DNA of 64,000 nucleotides from Nibrella viscosa (lineage in GTDB: Bacteria > Bacteroidota > Bacteroidia > Cytophagales > Spirosomataceae). Below are positions 32,308 to 44,423 of this stretch, piece by piece. Each line of letters opens with the position of its first letter. Position 1 is the first letter of the stretch. Both the position numbers and the translations under genes were made by a program. The stretch is from NCBI RefSeq assembly GCF_039541875.1, contig NZ_BAABHB010000001.1, positions 62,001 through 126,000 on the forward strand, read 5' to 3'. A model generated the notes under the pieces. The model had not been told where the DNA came from, searched no databases, and worked only from the letters and a program-made list of their open reading frames with translations.

Positions 32308-34791
32308 ATGGAAGTCTTTCTGCTGGTTATTCTGCTGGTGCTGGTGCTGGTTGTCAACAACCGGTTTTCCGACCTGAAACAGCTTCTTCAAAAACAAACC
32401 GATGAACTCAGCCGGCTCCGCGAAGATTTTATAACCTTCCGCAGCCTGTCTGCTCCACCTGCCGTTCCGCCGGCAGCGGTGGAGCCGGTAGCCCCGGTGG
32501 TGGTTGAGCCTGGCGTACCGCCCCTGATTGGTACTGAGCCGGAGCCGGTCTCCGCACCCGTTGAGGCCATTGCTGACGCACCCGGACCGCCCGTAGCGGC
32601 AGGGCCGGCAGTGGTGCCTCCGGTGTCGGCTGAACCTGTGCTGCCGGCGGCCCCGCTTCCAGCCCCACCGCAGCCTTCGTTTGTTCAGCGTTTTCTGAGC
32701 GACAACCCGGACCTGGAGAAGTTCATCGGCGAAAACCTGATGAACAAGATCGGTATCGCCATTCTGGTGCTGGGTATTGGGTACTTTGTCAAGTTCGCCA
32801 TCGACCAGCAGTGGATCAGCGAAGCCGGCCGGGTGTTTATCGGCATCCTGGCGGGGGGTATCCTGATCGGGCTGGCGCATCGGTTGCGGCAAACCTTCGC
32901 TGCATTCAGTTCGGTGCTGGTCGGGGGCGGGTTATCGGTGCTGTATTTTACCATTGCCATTGCGTTTCATGAGTACGGACTTTTCAGCCAGACCGTGGCT
33001 TTCGGACTTATGGTAGTCATTACAGCGTTTTCGGTGCTGCTGTCGGTGGCCTATAACCGGGTCGAACTGGCCGTGGTATCGCTGGTTGGTGGGTTTGCTA
33101 CGCCGTTTATGGTCAGTACCGGTGCCGGCGACTACCGGGTGCTGCTGACTTACATACTGATCCTGGACCTGGGCATGCTGGTGCTGTCGTACAGCCGCAA
33201 ATGGAACCTGGTGCATATTGTTGCCTATGCCTTTACCCTGCTCTTATACGGCGGCTGGCTGGGTAGCGCCGTTATTGGCGAACCAAACGCACCGTATGCG
33301 GCTGCGCTGGCGTACGGTACGGTCTTTTACAGCCTGTTTATGGCAATGAACATCATTTATAACCTGCGGACAAAAGCCCGGTTTTCGGCCCTGGAGATTT
33401 TTCTGCTGCTTAGCAATACCTTCTCGTACTACACCGCCGGTATGCTTATGCTGGCAAGCATCAGCCGGGGATTCTACCAGGGGATGTTTACGGTGGCCCT
33501 GGCAGTGGTCAATTTTGGGCTGGCGTATAGCCTATACCGTCGGGAGGCCGTCGACCGTAACCTGATCTACCTGCTTATCGGGCTGGTAATTACGTTTGTG
33601 AGCCTGGCCGTGCCGGTGCAGCTGGAGGGTAACTTCATTACTATGTTCTGGGCGCTGGAAGCCGTGCTGCTGCTGTGGTTTGCGCAGAAGTCGGGCTTAC
33701 GGCCGGCGGCTTCCGCATCGGTGCTGGTGTTGGGTCTGATGATCATCAGCCTGAGTATGGACTGGTCGGCGCTGTACGGCGCGGCTTCAACTCCTCCGCT
33801 GCCGATCCTGCTCAACAAAGCTTTTGTAACCAGCGTCATTGCCGTTGCCGGCTTAGTGCTTACGCGCCGGCTGCTGACAAGTCAGGCTGCGCCCATCTCA
33901 TTCTGGGTTGGGCAACTGGAGGTCGATACCTACCGCCGGGTCGTAAACTACCTTACCGGCGGAGCCGTGTACCTGGCGGGTTCGCTGGAGCTGAACTATC
34001 AGGTGATCACCGCCGTCGGCTTCGGGCCTAACCGCACCCTTGTTATGGGCAGCTACAACCTGCTCTTTATCCTCGGCCTGCTGGGCCTGGCTCAGCGCAA
34101 TGGGCAGCGGACTAATCTGTTGCGGGCGGCCGGGCTGGGGGTAGTTGGCATCCTGGCGTACCTGGTGACGTTTAATCCGGCCGTTATGACGTTGCTGAAC
34201 AATTATTTCCTCTATACCGAACCCAGTTTTCTGGGCTTCCCGGTGCATTATCTGAGTCTGGCCGCCACGGTCGGCATTCCGGCGTGGCTGATCCGGAACC
34301 GGTCACGGCTGGAACCGCTGCCGGCCCGGCTGTTGCAACTCTGGCCCTGGGTGGTGGGGTTTGTGCTGCTGATTATCGCCAGTTCGGAGCTATTTGCCCA
34401 TGTCATTGTGCTCAACTTCTCGGGCGCCGAAAAGGCTGGGTTTGCTGCAGACCCGCAGCGGCAACTGGATGCCATCAGCCGGTTTGACAGCCTGCTGACG
34501 CAAACCAACAAGGTGGGACTGCCCATTCTATGGGGCCTCTGCGCGTTTCTGTTTATGTGGGTGGGCCTGAACCGGAAGATCCGGCCGCTCCGGATTCTGT
34601 CGCTCAGCCTGTTTGCCCTAACCCTGCTGAAACTGTTTCTGTACGATTTGCGGGGCATTTCGGAGGGAGGGCGCATTGCCGCCTTTCTGTCGCTGGGCGT
34701 ACTGCTGCTGACCATCTCCTTTATGTACCAGAAAATCCGGAAGCTGATTCTGGCCGATGATTCCAATGCTTCCCTGGTTCAATCCGACTAA
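32308..34791 (+). CDS. DUF2339 polytopic membrane protein
   Basis: An 827-residue protein with an N-terminal membrane segment and coiled coil (LLQKQTDELSRLREDF), a Pro/Val/Ala-rich linker (~50-125), then LSDNPDLEKFIGENLMNKIG and more than 20 hydrophobic segments to the C-terminus. The motif IGIAILVLGIGYFVKFAID is characteristic of DUF2339. The family is widely distributed and its function is unknown. The DUF3999 gene follows after three bases, a pairing conserved in Proteobacteria, so the two products probably work together in the inner membrane. Confidence 0.88.
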   Translation: MEVFLLVILLVLVLVVNNRFSDLKQLLQKQTDELSRLREDFITFRSLSAPPAVPPAAVEPVAPVVVEPGVPPLIGTEPEPVSAPVEAIADAPGPPVAAGPAVVPPVSAEPVLPAAPLPAPPQPSFVQRFLSDNPDLEKFIGENLMNKIGIAILVLGIGYFVKFAIDQQWISEAGRVFIGILAGGILIGLAHRLRQTFAAFSSVLVGGGLSVLYFTIAIAFHEYGLFSQTVAFGLMVVITAFSVLLSVAYNRVELAVVSLVGGFATPFMVSTGAGDYRVLLTYILILDLGMLVLSYSRKWNLVHIVAYAFTLLLYGGWLGSAVIGEPNAPYAAALAYGTVFYSLFMAMNIIYNLRTKARFSALEIFLLLSNTFSYYTAGMLMLASISRGFYQGMFTVALAVVNFGLAYSLYRREAVDRNLIYLLIGLVITFVSLAVPVQLEGNFITMFWALEAVLLLWFAQKSGLRPAASASVLVLGLMIISLSMDWSALYGAASTPPLPILLNKAFVTSVIAVAGLVLTRRLLTSQAAPISFWVGQLEVDTYRRVVNYLTGGAVYLAGSLELNYQVITAVGFGPNRTLVMGSYNLLFILGLLGLAQRNGQRTNLLRAAGLGVVGILAYLVTFNPAVMTLLNNYFLYTEPSFLGFPVHYLSLAATVGIPAWLIRNRSRLEPLPARLLQLWPWVVGFVLLIIASSELFAHVIVLNFSGAEKAGFAADPQRQLDAISRFDSLLTQTNKVGLPILWGLCAFLFMWVGLNRKIRPLRILSLSLFALTLLKLFLYDLRGISEGGRIAAFLSLGVLLLTISFMYQKIRKLILADDSNASLVQSD

Positions 34792-34794
34792 ACC

Positions 34795-36042
34795 ATGCAC
34801 CGATACGGTTGGGTATTACTGAGTTTATTCCTGGCCGGCGGGTTGGTAAGCCGGGCGCAAACGTTCCGGCAGCGGGCTGAGATAAGCGCCGTTACCACGC
34901 CCGGCTACTACCGGATTTTGCTGCCTCCGGCCGTGGTGGGTGCCCTGAACGAGGCCCTGACGGATGTCCGGCTCTACGACAGCAGGCAACGGGAGGTGCC
35001 GTATCTGCTCAGTCGTCAGCTGCCCCGGCAGCAAACGCAGCTCAGGCCGCTGCCGGCGGTCAGCCAGACCGTTACGCCCCGCAGCACAACCACATGGGTG
35101 GTGCGGAATGCCGCTAAAAGCCGGATTACCGCCCTGGGCGTAACCATCCGGAATACCAATGTCACCAAACAGGCCCGGCTGAGCGGCAGCAATGATACGC
35201 GGTTGTGGTATGCTATTGAGGCTGATTATCGGCTGGAGCCTACCCGCAGTGACACCACAACCTCGGCCGTGAAGGTTCTCGATTTTCCGCTGAGTGACTA
35301 CGAATACTACCGGCTGGAGATCAATGATTCGCTGACTGCCCCGCTAAACATCCTGAGCGTAGGGATTTTTTCCAGTAATCAGGAGGCCGGCACCTACCGC
35401 GAAATCCGGGGGCTTACGTTTGTTCAGCACGACAGCAGTGCGCTTCGCAAAACGTTTCTCCACATTACGCTGCCCGATACGGCCCGGCTCGATAAGCTAA
35501 GGCTGCTGGTGCAGTCGCCAGGCCCGTACCGGCGCAGCGCTGAGGTGATGGTAGGCCGGCAGCGCCGGGGGAGGAGGGGACCGGTTACGCCTGTTTTTGA
35601 GACCATCCGGACGTTTGAGCTCAGCGCTGCGGGTGACCAGACGGTGTATCTGTCCGGTCTGCGAGCCAGGAAGGTGTATGTGGTTGTGGACAATCAGGAC
35701 AGCCCTCCGCTCACGATCAGGGGTGTGCAGGCGTACCAGGCCGACGTGTACCTGATTGCCCGGCTGGACGCCGGAACGCCTTATCACCTCCGCTTCGGCA
35801 ATCCATCCGTCCGGCCACCGGTCTACGACCTGGTTTATTTCAGGGACAGCCTGCCGGCCCGGTTGCCAATAGTGACGGTAACGGGTGTCCGGTCGGAAAA
35901 GCCCACCGGCACGCCCGATACAGCCTCTTTCTTCAGGCAACCCTGGATACTCTGGCCGGCCCTTAGTCTGGTGCTGCTGCTGCTGGGACTTCTGTCGTAC
36001 CGGATGCTAACTGAAATGAACGGAAGTCGGGAAAATGCCTGA
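34795..36042 (+). CDS. DUF3999-like protein, partner of DUF2339
   Basis: A 415-residue protein with a signal peptide (residues 1-22, ending SRAQ), a large beta-rich periplasmic part (TPGYYRILLPPAVVGALNEA, VRLYDSRQREVPYLLSRQ, FSSNQEAGTYREIRGLTFVQ, YLSGLRARKVYVVVDNQDSP) and a single C-terminal membrane segment (WILWPALSLVLLLLGLLSYR). This is the DUF3999 arrangement. It starts three bases after the DUF2339 stop, so the two are cotranscribed and probably coupled. The periplasmic domain may be the sensory or binding half of a two-protein complex. Function unknown. Confidence 0.8.
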   Translation: MHRYGWVLLSLFLAGGLVSRAQTFRQRAEISAVTTPGYYRILLPPAVVGALNEALTDVRLYDSRQREVPYLLSRQLPRQQTQLRPLPAVSQTVTPRSTTTWVVRNAAKSRITALGVTIRNTNVTKQARLSGSNDTRLWYAIEADYRLEPTRSDTTTSAVKVLDFPLSDYEYYRLEINDSLTAPLNILSVGIFSSNQEAGTYREIRGLTFVQHDSSALRKTFLHITLPDTARLDKLRLLVQSPGPYRRSAEVMVGRQRRGRRGPVTPVFETIRTFELSAAGDQTVYLSGLRARKVYVVVDNQDSPPLTIRGVQAYQADVYLIARLDAGTPYHLRFGNPSVRPPVYDLVYFRDSLPARLPIVTVTGVRSEKPTGTPDTASFFRQPWILWPALSLVLLLLGLLSYRMLTEMNGSRENA

Positions 36043-36112
36043 TTTGCTGCGGATTGGACTTGCATAACTGCCGACTTTTCCTGAAATTTCTACAAACCTC
36101 GCTAAACCCGTT

Positions 36113-37486
36113 ATGAATCCGTCTGCCTCCCTGTCCGACCTGTATTCGTTTCAGTGCTACGCCGGTCCCGATGCCGGAAAAACCATTGTGCTGACACCCA
36201 ATCTGCGCCTGCTGCTGGGCACCGGCAGTCAGAGCAGCTACATGCTTACCGACCCGAACGTTTCCGATCAGCACCTGATGGTGTTCTTTGATGGTGCCCG
36301 AATCCGTTTTGAAGCCATCGGCAACCAGCCTATTGGGCTCAATGGGACGTCGGTCATGGCCGGAGAACTGAGTACCGAAAGCGGAGACCTCCAGATTGGC
36401 TCTTCCCGCTGGCGGCTGCAACGACCCATGCCGGCCGGCAGCCGGTTTTCCCCTGGTGTCGGCAGCGCACCCGAACACTCATTCACCAATCAGTTCCGGC
36501 GCATATCCAATATCGCCGGTGTTGATTCGCTGGATAACGATTTTAACCTGAAAGCCATCTTCTCCCGAATCGGCGAAAAGCGAACCGACGCAGACATTGA
36601 ACGAGCCTTTACCGTTGGTACCTACGACACCACACCTCCGCTCGCATCCATAGCCGCCAACTGGCCGCAGCCGTGGCTCTTCGGGCGCATTGCCGTTATT
36701 TCTCTGCTGGTCTTCTGGGGGTTATACGTTGGTGTGGCGCAGTTCGGCAACATCATTGTGGTGCCGGGCCTGTTGTTTGTCGGTGCGTTTGCCGTACCCT
36801 TTGCCTGCCTGATTTTTTTCTGGGAAATGAATGCTCCTCAGAATGTATCGCTGTACCAGACTGTAAAGCTCCTTTTTACCGGTGGGATTCTGTCCATCCT
36901 GATTTCCCTGTTGTTTTTCAGCAATACCGAGTTCCTGTCGAGCTGGCTGGGAGCCTCCAGCGCCGGTATTGTGGAAGAATCCGGCAAACTGCTGACGGTA
37001 CTGGCCCTGATGCGGCATAAACGACAATACCCCTGGATCCTGAACGGACTGCTGTTTGGGGCGGCCGTCGGCACGGGCTTTGCCGCTTTTGAATCGGCCG
37101 GCTACGCCTTTGTGGCGCTGCTGGCCGACGGTTCGGTCAGTGATGCCCTGGGCAGTATTGTGCTGCGGGGTATTCTGGCTCCGTTTGGTCACGTGATCTG
37201 GACGGCCATTACGGCGGCCGCCGTCTGGCGCCTGAAAGGCTTCGGCGAGTTTAAATGGGAGCTATTGCAGGAAAAGTCGTTTATCCGGTTGCTGATTGTG
37301 GTCATGACAATGCACATGCTCTGGAACGCTGACTTCAGTCTGCCCCTTGTTCCGACGCTGTTCGGCATTCAGGTGAAGCACCTGCTGCTGGGGCTGATCG
37401 GCTGGATCATCGTGCTCAGTCTGATTCAGGAAGGGCTGAAACAAATCAAGACGGCCCAGACAGAAAGGATGAGCCGGCCTTACTAA
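36113..37486 (+). CDS. FHA-domain/PrsW-family intramembrane protease fusion
   Basis: A 457-residue protein. Residues ~10-110 look like an FHA (phosphothreonine-binding) domain: GKTIVLTPNLRLLLGTGSQS, then SDQHLMVFFDGARIRFEAIG and LQIGSSRWRLQRP. After a linker come about eight membrane segments with the PrsW signatures: E288-E289 in VEESGKLL, E327 in FESAGYAF, H360 in GHVIWT and H401 in MHMLWN. PrsW enzymes are metal-dependent intramembrane proteases acting on membrane anchors, such as anti-sigma factors. The FHA domain suggests recruitment of a phosphorylated partner, which is inference. It is 70 bp after the DUF3999 gene on the same strand. Confidence 0.85.
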   Translation: MNPSASLSDLYSFQCYAGPDAGKTIVLTPNLRLLLGTGSQSSYMLTDPNVSDQHLMVFFDGARIRFEAIGNQPIGLNGTSVMAGELSTESGDLQIGSSRWRLQRPMPAGSRFSPGVGSAPEHSFTNQFRRISNIAGVDSLDNDFNLKAIFSRIGEKRTDADIERAFTVGTYDTTPPLASIAANWPQPWLFGRIAVISLLVFWGLYVGVAQFGNIIVVPGLLFVGAFAVPFACLIFFWEMNAPQNVSLYQTVKLLFTGGILSILISLLFFSNTEFLSSWLGASSAGIVEESGKLLTVLALMRHKRQYPWILNGLLFGAAVGTGFAAFESAGYAFVALLADGSVSDALGSIVLRGILAPFGHVIWTAITAAAVWRLKGFGEFKWELLQEKSFIRLLIVVMTMHMLWNADFSLPLVPTLFGIQVKHLLLGLIGWIIVLSLIQEGLKQIKTAQTERMSRPY

Positions 37487-37498
37487 GCAGCAGGTGGG

Positions 37499-38524
37499 CT
37501 AGTCGCGCTGGGCCGACATGCCCTGCCGAACGAAGACTGTAAGTTGTTTAACCATCTGGGGTGCCCCAAGGTAGAGGGGGGTACGCTGGTGCAGGCTGTG
37601 GGGCTGGATGTTCAGGATTGATTCGGTTTCGTTGACCGCCAGGCAGCCGGCCCGTTCGGCAATGAACGCCAGCGGGTAGCACTCGTACAGCAAGCGCAGT
37701 TTCCCATCCGGATTGCTTTTGGTGGGCGGGTACAGATAAATGCCGCCTTTCAGCAGATTGCGGTGAAAATCGGCTACCAGCGAGCCGATGTACCGGGCCG
37801 TTAGCTGTTGCCGGCGGCAGTTGTGAAGGTAAGCCTGTACCGGTTCGGCAAAGAGGTCTATATTTCCTTCGTTGCAGGAATAAATCTGACCATCGGCCGG
37901 GCTTTTGATATCCGGGTGCGACAGAATGAACTCGCCGAGCGAGACATCGTAGGTGAAGCCGTTGACGCTATGGCCGGTGGTGTACACCAGAATCGTGGAG
38001 GAGCCGTACAGGATGTAGCCGGCGGCCACCTGCTCGTGGCCGCCCTGCATAAAATCTTCAAGGGTGGGCTGCGTACCAGTGGGCGTTACCCGACGGTAAA
38101 TGGAAAAGATGGTGCCGATGGATACGTTGACATCGATATTGGAGGAGCCGTCGAGCGGGTCGATGGCCACCACGTATTTGCCGCCGTTGTTGCCGGTCAG
38201 AATAATGCCTTCTTCTTCCTCCGAGATAATGGCGCAGACTTCACCGCCGTTGGTCAGAGCCCGCCGGAACCGGATATCGGCAATGACATCCAGTTTCTGC
38301 TGCTTTTCGCCCTGTACGTTCTCTATGCCCATACCGCCGGTCAGGTCGATGAGCCCTGCCCGGTTTACTTCCCGGTGGATGATTTTACCGGCCAGCGCAA
38401 TATCGCGCAATAACTGCGAGAGTTCGCCGGTTGCGTAGGCAAACTGGTACTGGCGGTTCATAATATACCGGTCGAGCGTGGTGCCGACGGGTAGCGCGAG
38501 GGCGGGAGTGGGGTTGGTGGGCAT
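37499..38524 (-). CDS. fbp: Class I fructose-1,6-bisphosphatase
   Basis: A 341-residue cytoplasmic enzyme of gluconeogenesis that hydrolyses fructose 1,6-bisphosphate to fructose 6-phosphate. The metal/phosphate motif VVAIDPLDGSSNIDVN lies at ~115-130, preceded by IISEEEEG; YIGSLVADFHRNLLKGGIYL and LRLLYECYPLAFIAERAGG-like (AERAGC here) complete the fold. GKIIHREVNRAGLIDLTGG marks the N-terminal allosteric part. Length is typical for class I. It is convergent with the PrsW gene and 26 bp upstream of the GH106 gene end; that rhamnosidase gene runs in the same direction. Confidence 0.93.
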   Translation of the reverse strand: MPTNPTPALALPVGTTLDRYIMNRQYQFAYATGELSQLLRDIALAGKIIHREVNRAGLIDLTGGMGIENVQGEKQQKLDVIADIRFRRALTNGGEVCAIISEEEEGIILTGNNGGKYVVAIDPLDGSSNIDVNVSIGTIFSIYRRVTPTGTQPTLEDFMQGGHEQVAAGYILYGSSTILVYTTGHSVNGFTYDVSLGEFILSHPDIKSPADGQIYSCNEGNIDLFAEPVQAYLHNCRRQQLTARYIGSLVADFHRNLLKGGIYLYPPTKSNPDGKLRLLYECYPLAFIAERAGCLAVNETESILNIQPHSLHQRTPLYLGAPQMVKQLTVFVRQGMSAQRD

Positions 38525-38550
38525 GGGTTGACGCTTTTGTTGACTACCGG

Positions 38551-41886
<3,336 letters not shown>

Positions 41887-41946
41887 CGGTAGAATCAGAT
41901 TCGGGCTTTCCGATATTCTGCAAAAGGCAGCGAAATACATTGACCT

Positions 41947-42017
41947 ATTCTACAAATATATTGCATGAAACGGGGCTACACCTTATCTGTATTGAGATAT
42001 TGTTTGCATTTTTTGAG
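41947..42017 (-). promoter_or_regulatory. Shared rhamnosidase promoter/operator, GH106 copy
   Basis: Reading towards the gene: CTCAA, then 21 bp later CTCAA again (positions 42017-42013 and 41996-41992), with TGCAAACAA between, then AAGG, 15 variable bases, TGCAA and the -7 box TATATTTG (41960-41953). The gene starts 61 bp further. No TTTG stands at the usual -33 distance; the repeated CTCAA half-site occupies that side, as expected for an activator-dependent promoter. The remaining 41887-42189 holds only repeat copy D and the -7 box of the next gene. Confidence 0.75.
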
Positions 42018-42040
42018 ATAGCGCGGTTGCGGTTTCCACT

Positions 42041-42090
42041 CCTCTGCTTGTCCTCGACTGTGTCGCGGGCGAGCCCCGGCGAGCGGAGTG
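42041..42090. repeat. Palindromic intergenic repeat, copy D
   Basis: It shares CCTCTGCTyGTCCTCGACTG and TGTCG with copy E and then joins directly to the same CGCGGGCGAGCCCCGGC 3' end, so it looks like copy E with about 36 internal bases deleted. It lies between the GH106 promoter and the DUF433 gene. Confidence 0.75.
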
Positions 42091-42162
42091 AACATACGCA
42101 CCGATTATGCGAAGGTCCCTGATTTGCGGTACAGCTAACAAGGATCGCTGAATAGAGTTTTG

Positions 42163-42170
42163 TATTTTTG
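42163..42170 (+). promoter_or_regulatory. Candidate -7 box TATTTTTG
   Basis: Exact TAnnTTTG match 19 bases before the DUF433 antitoxin ATG. A -33 element is not clear. Confidence 0.5.
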
Positions 42171-42189
42171 GTCAAACAACTCATTGTCT

Positions 42190-42423
42190 ATGAAATCCAG
42201 TATCATCGTTTCTGACCCCGAAATTCTAGGGGGCACTCCTGTTTTTCGGGGGACACGGGTGCCCATCCGGGCTTTGTTCGACTATCTCCAGTTCAGTACC
42301 ATCGATGAATTTCTGGTGGGTTATCCGCACATCAGCCGGGAGATGGTTAACGAGGTATTAGCGGTTATTGCCAAACGGGTATCGGCCGTTCCCCACCGGA
42401 AGAGACGTGAAACTACTGCTTGA
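42190..42423 (+). CDS. DUF433 antitoxin
   Basis: A 77-residue protein with the DUF433 pattern: SDPEILGGTPVFRGTRVPIR near the N-terminus and FLVGYPHISREMVNEVLAVI in the second half. DUF433 proteins are winged-helix-like antitoxins that pair with DUF5615 PIN-like toxins. The start ATG 42190 is preferred over the upstream frame because a -7 box lies at 42163-42170 and the family begins just here. It overlaps the toxin frame by 17 bases. As the toxin is interrupted, this may now be an orphan antitoxin or a regulator of its own operon. Confidence 0.85.
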   Translation: MKSSIIVSDPEILGGTPVFRGTRVPIRALFDYLQFSTIDEFLVGYPHISREMVNEVLAVIAKRVSAVPHRKRRETTA

Positions 42424-42811
42424 CGAACAGATTGATGTCCGGCTCAAAACGGCACTTAGTGGGCTGGATGTCTATACCCCAGTGGATCTAGGATGGCAGG
42501 GGTTAAAAAACGGTGTTTTGGGCAGGAAGCTAACTGAATACGAATTTGCCTTTTTCGTAACTGCCGATAAAAATCTGCCGTTTTAGCAAAATCTGGACAA
42601 GATTTCATTCACAATCATTCTATTGGATACACCAACACTACTCTGGGAACATCAATCCCTGTTTGTTCCTAAAATCGTAGCGTTTGTGGATAAATTTAGG
42701 CCCGATCCGGTTTTGAAAATTGTCCATATGAGTTTGGATGGCTTCCGAAAAGGCAGAAAATTAGCTCAGCTTCAGCGCGTCTTCCGTCCAGAACAAATTC
42801 GGTTTGTTTAG
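42407..42811 (+). pseudogene. DUF5615 PIN-like toxin interrupted by one in-frame amber codon
   Basis: From GTG 42407 the frame reads KLLLDEQIDVRLKTALSGLD with the conserved D-E-Q start of DUF5615 toxins, then GLKNGVLGRKLTEYEFAFFV and TADKNLPF, where it meets TAG at 42584-42586 (codon 60). The same frame continues open after the stop as QNLDKISFTIILLDTPTLLW, matching the next conserved strand, and runs to the natural stop at 42811 for 134 codons in total. Family members read about DRNLxxQQNL here, so the TAG replaces a CAG by one base. The toxin is therefore probably inactive unless the amber is read through. Confidence 0.85.
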
Positions 42812-42823
42812 TCCATAAATGCC

Positions 42824-42910
42824 CCTCTGCTCGTCCTCGACTGTGTCGAGCGACGGGCGAAGTTCGCCCGCCACGTGATACAATCGCGGGCGAGCCCCGG
42901 CAGCGAGTGA
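42824..42910. repeat. Palindromic intergenic repeat, copy E
   Basis: The stem CTCGAC-TGT-GTCGAG lies inside arms CTCGTC and GACGGGCGA, with a second part TTCGCCCGCCACGTG...CGGGCGAG. It begins 13 bases after the toxin frame end and is in the same orientation as copy D, so the two flank the DUF433/DUF5615 module. Confidence 0.75.
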
Positions 42911-42923
42911 TTCAGCTTATCAA

Positions 42924-44213
42924 CTACTGTGGTTTGGCGTGCCGCATTTCCAGCCCTACGGCGCGGGGTTTGAAACCCGGCCACACGCCGTCGGTCACCT
43001 TTTCGGGCACATTCAGGTATTTCTGGTTATCCTGCCCTTTCAGGTGCCAGCCCAGAAAGGCGGTTATAAAGTGCTGGTTGATGTTGTTGATCCGTCGTTC
43101 GTTCCAGCCCGGCTCGGCATAGTGCATGTACTCGTTCAGGGGCAGGCCCGGCTTCAGCACGGCGGCCGCCGGAGCGTTGGGGGCCACATTGTGCCGGGCG
43201 TTGACATACGTGAGCAGATACCGGTCGGCGTTGGTAGCACCCTCATAAATCGCCCGAATGCCTTTCTCATACCCGGACACATCATCTTTATCACCGGCAA
43301 TAAACAAGGTCGGCAGACGAAGGCCCTTTAGTCCTTCGGCATCCCACACCCCGCGCTCCATACCCCAGGGGGCAAAGGCGATAATGGCTTTGATGCGGGC
43401 GTCGACCGGAGCCGTTAACGCCGGAGAGCCGGCTGCCCTAACGCTAATGGCATCGCTGCCGCCGGCTAGTTGTTTGAACATACCGACCGCCTGCGGGCTG
43501 TAGCCGGCCCCACCGACGTTCAGCACACCATACCCACCCATTGAATAGCCGATCAGAGCCGTATTGTTCGGATTAAACAGACCGGCGAGAAACGAGCGGC
43601 TGTCTTTAGCGCTCAGCCGGGCTATTTCGTTCAGCACAAACAGATCGTCGAGCGGCCGGTTAAGCAGCGTACTGCTGAAGTTGCCCACATCCCGGTACGT
43701 CGACTCGGTATGGTCTATGGACACCACCACGTAGCCTTTGGAGGCCAGGTTTTCGGTCAGGTAGGTCATCAGGTACCGCGAGCCGGGATACCCATGTGAG
43801 ACGATGACCAGCGGAAACGGTCCACCCTGCGCATTGGGTTCGGCATCGCGCAAGGCCCGGCCCGGAAAGGTATAGGGTATAATAGGTCGCTGCGGGTTGT
43901 TGGTCAGGCCCATCACCTGTTCGTATTGCGTCAGTTCCGTCTGTCCCTGCGGTATGCGGGCCGGATACCAGACCTCCACGGTCAGCGGGCGGTCGTAGGT
44001 AGGCAGGTTGCCGTCTTTGGCCCTGAGGATGTCCAGTTGGCCGGGGTTGGTCAGTTTCAGGGTGCGAACGCCCACACTATAGGCACCACGCGGGGCCAGT
44101 TCGGGCGCGTCGGGCAGCGGGTCGCCCACAATAAACGTATCAGGTTGCGCCTGGGCGATCAGGGCCACCACGAAAAGCAAACAGACAAGCAGCGAAAGCC
44201 GGCGGTAGTGCAT
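42924..44213 (-). CDS. Secreted alpha/beta hydrolase, PAF-acetylhydrolase/cutinase-like
   Basis: A 429-residue protein with a signal peptide ending AQAQP. The oxyanion strand is PLVIVSHGYPGSRYLMTYLT, the nucleophile elbow ALIGYSMGGYGVLNVGG (Ser of GYSMG), the acid probably Asp in FIAGDKDDVSGYE and the His in YVNARHNVAPNAP. The layout matches platelet-activating-factor acetylhydrolase-like and dienelactone-type secreted hydrolases. N-terminal VEVWYPARIPQGQTE is typical of the PAF-AH-like group. The substrate is unknown. The 5' side is divergent from the kinase cluster. Confidence 0.83.
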   Translation of the reverse strand: MHYRRLSLLVCLLFVVALIAQAQPDTFIVGDPLPDAPELAPRGAYSVGVRTLKLTNPGQLDILRAKDGNLPTYDRPLTVEVWYPARIPQGQTELTQYEQVMGLTNNPQRPIIPYTFPGRALRDAEPNAQGGPFPLVIVSHGYPGSRYLMTYLTENLASKGYVVVSIDHTESTYRDVGNFSSTLLNRPLDDLFVLNEIARLSAKDSRSFLAGLFNPNNTALIGYSMGGYGVLNVGGAGYSPQAVGMFKQLAGGSDAISVRAAGSPALTAPVDARIKAIIAFAPWGMERGVWDAEGLKGLRLPTLFIAGDKDDVSGYEKGIRAIYEGATNADRYLLTYVNARHNVAPNAPAAAVLKPGLPLNEYMHYAEPGWNERRINNINQHFITAFLGWHLKGQDNQKYLNVPEKVTDGVWPGFKPRAVGLEMRHAKPQ

Positions 44214-44423
44214 GTAATCAGGAGGTTTTAACCAAAATCGGGGCTAATCTACGAAGAAGTGGTTTAGTTGGTTACAGCTAGTTGGGCTTGTGGAGTGACC
44301 GGGGAAGGAGGTGCCCGTATTTTTGGTGAGAATCACCACCTTAGGTCTGGCAAGTATTCATACATATAGTTATATTAGCGAGAACTACTTAATTACCGCC
44401 GTAAAGCCCCCTTCCTCGTCACT

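Noticed and set aside
32152..32892. Upstream extension of the oxidoreductase frame by about 250 codons
   Set aside because: The extension is Arg/His/Gly-rich without domain character, overlaps the start of the DUF2339 gene, and the family begins at MSLFRVAVIGGG.
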